Under the pieces are notes generated by a model. It worked only from the letters and a program-made list of their open reading frames with translations, was not told the DNA's origin and did no database searches. DNA of 64,000 bases from JAHBXE01 sp044222195. GTDB lineage: Bacteria > Planctomycetota > Phycisphaerae > Phycisphaerales > UBA1924. Position 1 is the stretch's first letter; each line of letters opens with the position of its first letter. Where the stretch lies: contig JBGANS010000017.1 in the NCBI GenBank assembly GCA_044222195.1, positions 1-64,000 of the forward strand, in the 5' to 3' direction. Positions 59,790-64,000 of the stretch are shown piece after piece. A program made the position numbers and the translations under genes.

Positions 59790-61349
59790 GTGACACAACG
59801 ATCCCTCGCCGTCGCGATCACTCCACTGGCGGTGGTAACCCTCGCGGGGCGTGCCGCGGCACAGCCCGTCCCGCCGCCAGATCGCTGGACCGTGATTGCC
59901 CACGGCCGGACAGGCGGGTGCGACTACCCGAATAACTACAACGGACTCATCGCCGCCGGCGGTTGGATGCGGCAGATGGCGGGCCGCATCGAGGCGCTCA
60001 ATCCCGGTGGTGTCAACATCTACAGCATCGACTGGGCCACCCTCGGCCTGACCACCTTGAACTCCGGCGCGACCAACGCCCTGGACCCAACGCGGCACCA
60101 CGTGGTGCTCTTCGACTGGGGCGCGACATCCGACTTTGATCCGATTCTGTGCCAGGCCCCGAGCGGCAACCAGAACGGCTTTGCCTACGCCGCCGGAGAC
60201 GCCATGGTTTCGCTCCTCCGCAACTGGAGCGCCGCCACGAAAGTAACCGCCCTGATCGGGTTCAGCCGAGGCGCCATCGTCGTGAGCGAAGCCGCCCGCC
60301 GGTTGATGGTCGCCGGCGCCAGCCCGGGTCAGGTCGTGTTCCTTGATGGTGAGGGATGCGAGGCCGGCGGGACCAACGGGTGCACGTTCTATCAGGACGG
60401 CCGGTTCGATGCCTGGAGCATCAAGGCCGGCACGGTCCGCTTTGACAACCTGTACGAGACGGTCAACGAGCACTACCTCGCGCCGACGTTCTGCGGCACA
60501 GACCTGGGTGGCCACTCACGTGCCAGGTGCGGCAACCTGAATCTGGCGGCGGCCTACGCGCACACGCCGTGGTCGCTCACCTCAAGTTGCCTGCCAAGCT
60601 ACGGCCAGGGATCGATCCAGAACTACCTCATCAACGGTCTTTCATTCAGCGGTGGGCGATACACCTATCCGCAGGCGCCGGGCCCGGTTCAAGACCCCAG
60701 CGCGCCCGCCGCGGGATCGGATCCGATTGCACCGGTATTCAACGGCGGCTTCTCGTTCGCTTCGCTCGCGGGCTGGGCAGGACAGGGCGGCGGCGGCACG
60801 GGTACCGTCTCCTCGCTCGCCGGCGCACCGACGATCCGCATGCTTCGGGGCCAGGCTCGGACGCACAACTACATCGTCCTCCCCGCGTGTCCCGGCTCGC
60901 TCAGCTTCAAGGCTGCCGTAGAAGGAACCTCCCACGGCGACTCGGTGCTCCGCATCTTCATGCAGCCCACGGGACTGCCCGAAGCGACCATCGGGTCCGT
61001 CCCGCTGACACAGCTTTCGACAACCTTTGGAGCACCGCAACTGATCGCGCTGGCCCCGGGGCTCGCCGATGACGTCGTGCGGGTGCGGTTTGCCGTTGAA
61101 GGAACGACCGGCACCTCGGCCGCGCACGTCACCGAAGTAACCCTCGCGCCGTGCGCACCCGTGTGCTACGCGAACTGCGACGGGAGCTCCTCCGCCCCTC
61201 GTCTCACCGCCAACGACTTCCAGTGTTTCCTGAACCGTTTCGCGGCGGGCGAGTCCTACGCCAACTGCGACCAGAGCACATCCGTGCCGTCGCTCACCTC
61301 CAACGACTTCCAGTGCTTCTTGAACGCGTTCGCCGCCGGTTGCGTGTGA
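59790..61349 (+). CDS. Secreted alpha/beta-hydrolase with GC-type dockerin
   Basis: A 519-residue protein from the GTG at 59790. The signal peptide ends GRAAA. The hydrolase part opens DRWTVIAHGRTGGCDYPNNY and has a nucleophile elbow LIGFSRGAIVVSEAARR (GxSxG) near residue 160, with LDGEG and NEHYLAP later. Lipases and polyhydroxyalkanoate or polysaccharide esterases share this layout. A beta domain (about 325-455) and two GC-type dockerin repeats follow, the second with NCDQS instead of NCDGS. Several in-frame codons upstream lack a signal peptide and are not preferred. Confidence 0.82.
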   Translation: MTQRSLAVAITPLAVVTLAGRAAAQPVPPPDRWTVIAHGRTGGCDYPNNYNGLIAAGGWMRQMAGRIEALNPGGVNIYSIDWATLGLTTLNSGATNALDPTRHHVVLFDWGATSDFDPILCQAPSGNQNGFAYAAGDAMVSLLRNWSAATKVTALIGFSRGAIVVSEAARRLMVAGASPGQVVFLDGEGCEAGGTNGCTFYQDGRFDAWSIKAGTVRFDNLYETVNEHYLAPTFCGTDLGGHSRARCGNLNLAAAYAHTPWSLTSSCLPSYGQGSIQNYLINGLSFSGGRYTYPQAPGPVQDPSAPAAGSDPIAPVFNGGFSFASLAGWAGQGGGGTGTVSSLAGAPTIRMLRGQARTHNYIVLPACPGSLSFKAAVEGTSHGDSVLRIFMQPTGLPEATIGSVPLTQLSTTFGAPQLIALAPGLADDVVRVRFAVEGTTGTSAAHVTEVTLAPCAPVCYANCDGSSSAPRLTANDFQCFLNRFAAGESYANCDQSTSVPSLTSNDFQCFLNAFAAGCV

Positions 61350-61385
61350 TCGGCCGGTGCGCCCGCCAGCATTCCTTCCAGCGGG

Positions 61386-61625
61386 CGACCGTGAACGGCT
61401 GGCCGCCGAGCGGATCGGCCCGTTGGTCCCGTTGAACCCCCGGATGCCCACGCCCGCCACAAACGACCACTCGATGAAGGTCCCGAGGTTGTACGCGCTC
61501 ATGACGGAGTACCTGGCGAGCCTCCGTTCGGCGCGGGCGTCGCCCGACGACGGTGCTTCGCGGGCCTGAAGCTCGATGAAGTCGCCCAGGCGCCGCGGCC
61601 CTGCCCGCGTTCCGCCAAGCGCGAC
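61386..61625 (-). pseudogene. Possible remnant of a coding region
   Basis: On the minus strand about 80 codons read like real protein (GDFIELQAREAPSSGDARAE, then MSAYNLGTFIEWSFVAGVGI) with strong third-position GC. Upstream and downstream the frame turns into arginine-rich nonsense and runs antisense into the hydrolase gene. A neighbouring frame also looks plausible (GQPFTVARWKECW), so a frameshifted or truncated gene is possible. I cannot assign a family. Confidence 0.3.
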
Positions 61626-61816
61626 TGGCCCTACGCCCCCGGCGTGGCTGCTTCGGGAGCCGGGCAACGCGGGACCTGACGGCACCGTCGACGAGTATGG
61701 GTCGGCGCATCGCACCGACCTGCACGTCCGAGCCAGGGGCCTGCACACGAACAGACACCTTGCCACAGGATTGAGCCAACGCCACCGGCCTGGTGCAGGC
61801 TCCCCTGCTTCCGCGG

Positions 61817-61822
61817 TACGCT
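61817..61822 (+). promoter_or_regulatory. -10 hexamer TACGCT, leaderless-type
   Basis: TACGCT ends 6 bases before the ATG at 61829. Confidence 0.5.
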
Positions 61823-61828
61823 CACCGC

Positions 61829-62869
61829 ATGAAACGCAAGAGCACACGCCGCGCGAGCACACCCTCACGCCGACCCAAGCCAGCCAAGTCCCGGACCGGC
61901 GCTGCCTCCGGGTCGAAGCGTTCGGGCCGCGCCGCCAAGCCACGGCGAGTCTCAAAGCGCCGCGCCGCGCCCGAGATCATTGGGTACTGGGAGAAAAAGG
62001 AAAGGCTCCAGGATCAGGTGGACAAAGACCGCAACCGCCGATTCGATCTCTATCTCGAGCAGATCGCATCGCCCAGGGCCATTCCGGGTGGAGGACGGGC
62101 CGCCATGCCCGAGGATGTCAGCGCCGCCCGGCCGCCCCTCCGCATCCTCGCCGAGGGTGACTCCTGGTTTGAGTATCCGCTTCGGGGACCTCTCTTTGGC
62201 GACGCGGTTGATGGCGTCATCTATCGCCTGCAGCGTCTCCTCGGCTACCCCATCGCGAACATGGCTCACCATGGCGATGAAGTCCGCCAGATGCTCGGCC
62301 TGCGCCAGCGCCGCGAGATCATCACCCGCCTGAGCAACCCCTCCGTGCGTTTCGACGCCCTTCTCTTCTCCGGCGGAGGCAACGACCTCGTCGGCGATCA
62401 GTTGTGCCTGCTGCTCCGCAACGCGCAGGTCGGCGTGCCGCCCGAAGAGACACTCCATCCCGAGCGATTGCGTGCGGCGCTTCAGTGTGTCGAGGCCGGG
62501 TACCGCGACCTGGTGGACATCCGCGACAGGCTCAGCTTCGAAACCGCCATCTTCTTTCAGGGCTACGACTTCCCCCCCATCACCGGCAAGGGCGTGTGCG
62601 GCACCGGCCCGTGGCTCAAGCCCTCCCTCGACTTCCGGCTCGTCCCGACGGGCGAATCGCAGTTCCGTGTCGTCAAAGCCTTGCTCAGCGCATTCGACGC
62701 GATGCTCCGGCGCGTCGCGGCCGACAGTCGCGACGTGACCGTTGTTCCCACGCAGGGGACCCTTCAGCCCATCGACGCCGACTGGCAGAACGAGATTCAC
62801 CCTTCGGGCAGCGGATTCACGAAGATCGCGGAGAAGTTCAAGGCCGCGCTGGCCGCACGATTCCCGTAG
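61829..62869 (+). CDS. SGNH/GDSL-like hydrolase with basic N-terminal tail
   Basis: This 346-residue protein has a first part of about 60 residues almost wholly arginine, lysine, serine, alanine and proline, like a histone tail. The rest has SGNH blocks: LAEGDSWFEYP (serine), YPIANMAHHGDEVRQML, FSGGGNDLVGDQ (GxND), and NEIHPSGSGF with the catalytic histidine. No signal peptide is visible. It may be a cytoplasmic esterase or lipase that binds nucleic acid or an acidic polymer through its tail; the substrate is unknown. The leaderless hexamer fixes the start. Confidence 0.8.
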   Translation: MKRKSTRRASTPSRRPKPAKSRTGAASGSKRSGRAAKPRRVSKRRAAPEIIGYWEKKERLQDQVDKDRNRRFDLYLEQIASPRAIPGGGRAAMPEDVSAARPPLRILAEGDSWFEYPLRGPLFGDAVDGVIYRLQRLLGYPIANMAHHGDEVRQMLGLRQRREIITRLSNPSVRFDALLFSGGGNDLVGDQLCLLLRNAQVGVPPEETLHPERLRAALQCVEAGYRDLVDIRDRLSFETAIFFQGYDFPPITGKGVCGTGPWLKPSLDFRLVPTGESQFRVVKALLSAFDAMLRRVAADSRDVTVVPTQGTLQPIDADWQNEIHPSGSGFTKIAEKFKAALAARFP

Positions 62870-62929
62870 CCCGTTGACGCGGAGTTCGGGTACGCTCGAC
62901 CCGTCAAACCTCCCGCGGGGAGTCCGTGC

Positions 62930-63496
62930 ATGAGCAACTCGCCACCAACAGAACTCCAGAACATGCTCGCCGGACGGCTCTACCTGCCGAGCGATCCCGA
63001 CCTCCTCGTCGCCCGCAAACGAGCCCGCCGCCTCTGCCGCGCCTTCAACCAGACCACCGAGGAGCAGCCCCAGGAACGTGACAGCATCCTCCGCGAACTC
63101 TGCGCCTCCGTCGGCGCCTCGCCCGAGATCGAACCGCGATTCTCCTGCGACTACGGCTTCAACATCTCCCTCGGCGACCGGGTCTTCATCAACTTCGACT
63201 GTGTTCTTCTCGACTGTAACCGCATCACCATCGGCGACCGCACGCTCCTGGGCCCCGGCGTCCACATCTACGCGGCCACACACCCCGTCGAATCCGAAGT
63301 CCGGGCCCATGGCCGCGAACTCGCGCAGCCGGTCACCATCGGCAGCGATGTCTGGATTGGCGGCGGCGCCATCGTGTGCCCCGGCGTAGAGATCGGAACC
63401 GGCGCGGTCATCGGCGCCGGCAGCGTCGTGACCACGAGCATCCCGCCCCATTGCATCGCCGTCGGCAATCCCTGCCGCGTGATCCGCTCGCTCTGA
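62930..63496 (+). CDS. Maltose/galactoside O-acetyltransferase-like hexapeptide enzyme
   Basis: This 188-residue protein has an N-terminal helical part (LQNMLAGRLYLPSDPDLLVA) and a left-handed beta helix of hexapeptide repeats (FNISLGDRVFINFDCVLLDC onwards). It includes the catalytic histidine region IYAATHPVESEVR and the closing VVTTSIPPHCIAVGNPCRVI. This is the Maa/LacA family that acetylates sugars from acetyl-CoA. A TACGCT hexamer lies 33 bases upstream and GGGGAG about 6 bases before the ATG, so this gene has a true leader. It shares an orientation with the SGNH gene but not a clear function. Confidence 0.9.
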   Translation: MSNSPPTELQNMLAGRLYLPSDPDLLVARKRARRLCRAFNQTTEEQPQERDSILRELCASVGASPEIEPRFSCDYGFNISLGDRVFINFDCVLLDCNRITIGDRTLLGPGVHIYAATHPVESEVRAHGRELAQPVTIGSDVWIGGGAIVCPGVEIGTGAVIGAGSVVTTSIPPHCIAVGNPCRVIRSL

Positions 63497-63517
63497 CACG
63501 CTGTCCGACGCGGGGCC

Positions 63518-63523
63518 TACCCT
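63518..63523 (+). promoter_or_regulatory. -10 hexamer TACCCT, leaderless-type
   Basis: TACCCT ends 5 bases before the ATG at 63529. Confidence 0.4.
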
Positions 63524-63528
63524 CGACC

Positions 63529-63825
63529 ATGGCCCGAGACTTCACCCCGTACCAGCGCGGCATCGTTAACCGCTACTACGAGCACAAGGGCACGATCCAC
63601 GCCACCAAGCTCGGCGAACTTGTCAGCGATATCAGCATCGAGACCGACCCGAAGAAACTCGAACGACTCTGGAAGTCCGCCGCCGACTACCTCGCCAAGT
63701 GCAGCGTGGACGCCCCGACCATCGAGGCCGCGGTGCCGCCCCGCAATCTCAAGCTCCTCGGCGAAATCGCCGGCGCGATCATGACCGGCAAGGCGCCCCC
63801 CAAGGCCCGCCCGCGGCCGTCCTGA
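63529..63825 (+). CDS. Conserved-looking small protein
   Basis: This protein of 98 residues opens MARDFTPYQRGIVNRYYEHK, a pattern I associate with small planctomycete proteins of unknown function. The middle, TKLGELVSDISIETDPKKLE, is helical and the end is proline/lysine-rich. It has no signal peptide or membrane helix. It ends 3 bases before the convergent cytochrome gene. Confidence 0.7.
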   Translation: MARDFTPYQRGIVNRYYEHKGTIHATKLGELVSDISIETDPKKLERLWKSAADYLAKCSVDAPTIEAAVPPRNLKLLGEIAGAIMTGKAPPKARPRPS

Positions 63826-63828
63826 CGC

Positions 63829-64000
63829 CTAGTTCCGCCTTCCCGTCGGGTGGCAGTTGTAACACGCCGAGCTCACCCACGAGTAGCCGTTCACCCCATT
63901 ATGGTTGCTCTGAGTCTGGGTTTGCCCGTGGCAACCCGTGCACGTGAACTGGGTATACGTCGCCGCGTTCAGGTGACACTCGTTGCAGTTCACCCGGTGC
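63829..64000 (-). CDS. Multihaem cytochrome c, C-terminal part (runs off the window)
   Basis: The last 57 residues of a gene continuing past the window edge. Three CxxCH haem-binding motifs are visible, CNECH, CTGCH and CYNCH, spaced 12-25 residues. A histidine in SNHNGV may serve as a distal ligand. Such spacing fits a c3-like or other multihaem cytochrome, which would act outside the cytoplasm in electron transfer. The stop codon TAG lies at 63829-63831. The full length and the first part are unknown. Confidence 0.8.
   Translation of the reverse strand, partial: HRVNCNECHLNAATYTQFTCTGCHGQTQTQSNHNGVNGYSWVSSACYNCHPTGRRN

Larger units (their letters stand above)
61350..61828. other. 479-base stretch between the hydrolase and SGNH genes
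   Basis: No complete gene is seen. An inverted repeat CGCCCGC/GCGGGCG with a 14-base loop lies about 10 bases past the hydrolase stop and may end its transcript. A stretch on the minus strand reads like a protein fragment and is listed separately. Confidence 0.5.

Overview
The window is about 64 kb of high-GC bacterial DNA, most likely from a planctomycete of the class Phycisphaerae. The clearest sign is a family of exported proteins ending in paired GC-type dockerin repeats (CYANCDGS...LTANDFQCFLN...GC). Planctomycete-type zinc-ribbon membrane proteins, a 16S rRNA gene with no 23S behind it, and scattered single housekeeping genes agree with this. The assignment is by eye and no database was searched.

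Layout. 1-300: 3' end of a 16S rRNA gene closed by its own intrinsic terminator. 0.4-6.9 kb: zinc-ribbon membrane protein, FG-GAP propeller with four dockerin repeats, Ycf46-like AAA ATPase, secreted zinc protease. 6.9-13.2 kb: UbiA-type prenyltransferase, GbsR-like regulator, membrane-tethered HTH protein, a coupled DUF4230-like/unknown pair, CCA-adding-type nucleotidyltransferase. 13.4-18.1 kb: tandem secreted ClpP-like proteins, the first without the usual serine, then a PepF-like peptidase. 18.2-24.6 kb: dockerin propeller, aromatic amino acid decarboxylase, lipoprotein, UDP-galactopyranose-mutase-like flavoprotein, a candidate structured RNA or attenuator, rsmD. 24.7-34.6 kb: M16 peptidase, phytase-like esterase with dockerin, coiled-coil protein with a histone-like tail, rluB-like pseudouridine synthase, YihY, nuoB, zinc-ribbon protein. 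35-42.8 kb: sulfotransferase, double thioredoxin, trypsin-EndoG nuclease fusion, atpG, rpmH, rnc, EEP-family lipoprotein. 42.8-48.8 kb: solitary N6-adenine methyltransferase, two paralogous dockerin proteins, and a lipoprotein pair resembling cyanophycinase and isoaspartyl peptidase. 49-56.2 kb: a Cus-type RND metal efflux operon headed by a small Cys-rich protein. 56.2-64 kb: subtilase and alpha/beta hydrolase with dockerins, SGNH hydrolase, hexapeptide acetyltransferase, a small unknown protein, and the edge of a multihaem cytochrome.

How the genes work together. Three multi-gene units stand out: the efflux operon (48985-56220, with ATGA overlaps), the cyanophycin-type pair (4 bases between stop and start), and the coupled pairs at 10818 and 30855 (GTGA overlaps). 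Eight exported proteins share dockerin-like C-termini and so may share one surface-attachment route. Many start codons lie only 5-9 bases behind a TANNNT-like hexamer, which suggests widespread leaderless transcription. Other genes have a clear GGAG-type ribosome site and a longer leader.

The most unusual items are the cytoplasmic protease-nuclease fusion (36812-38758), the leaderless promoter pattern, a 17-bp divergent promoter at 42757-42773, and the candidate RNA at 22959-23195.
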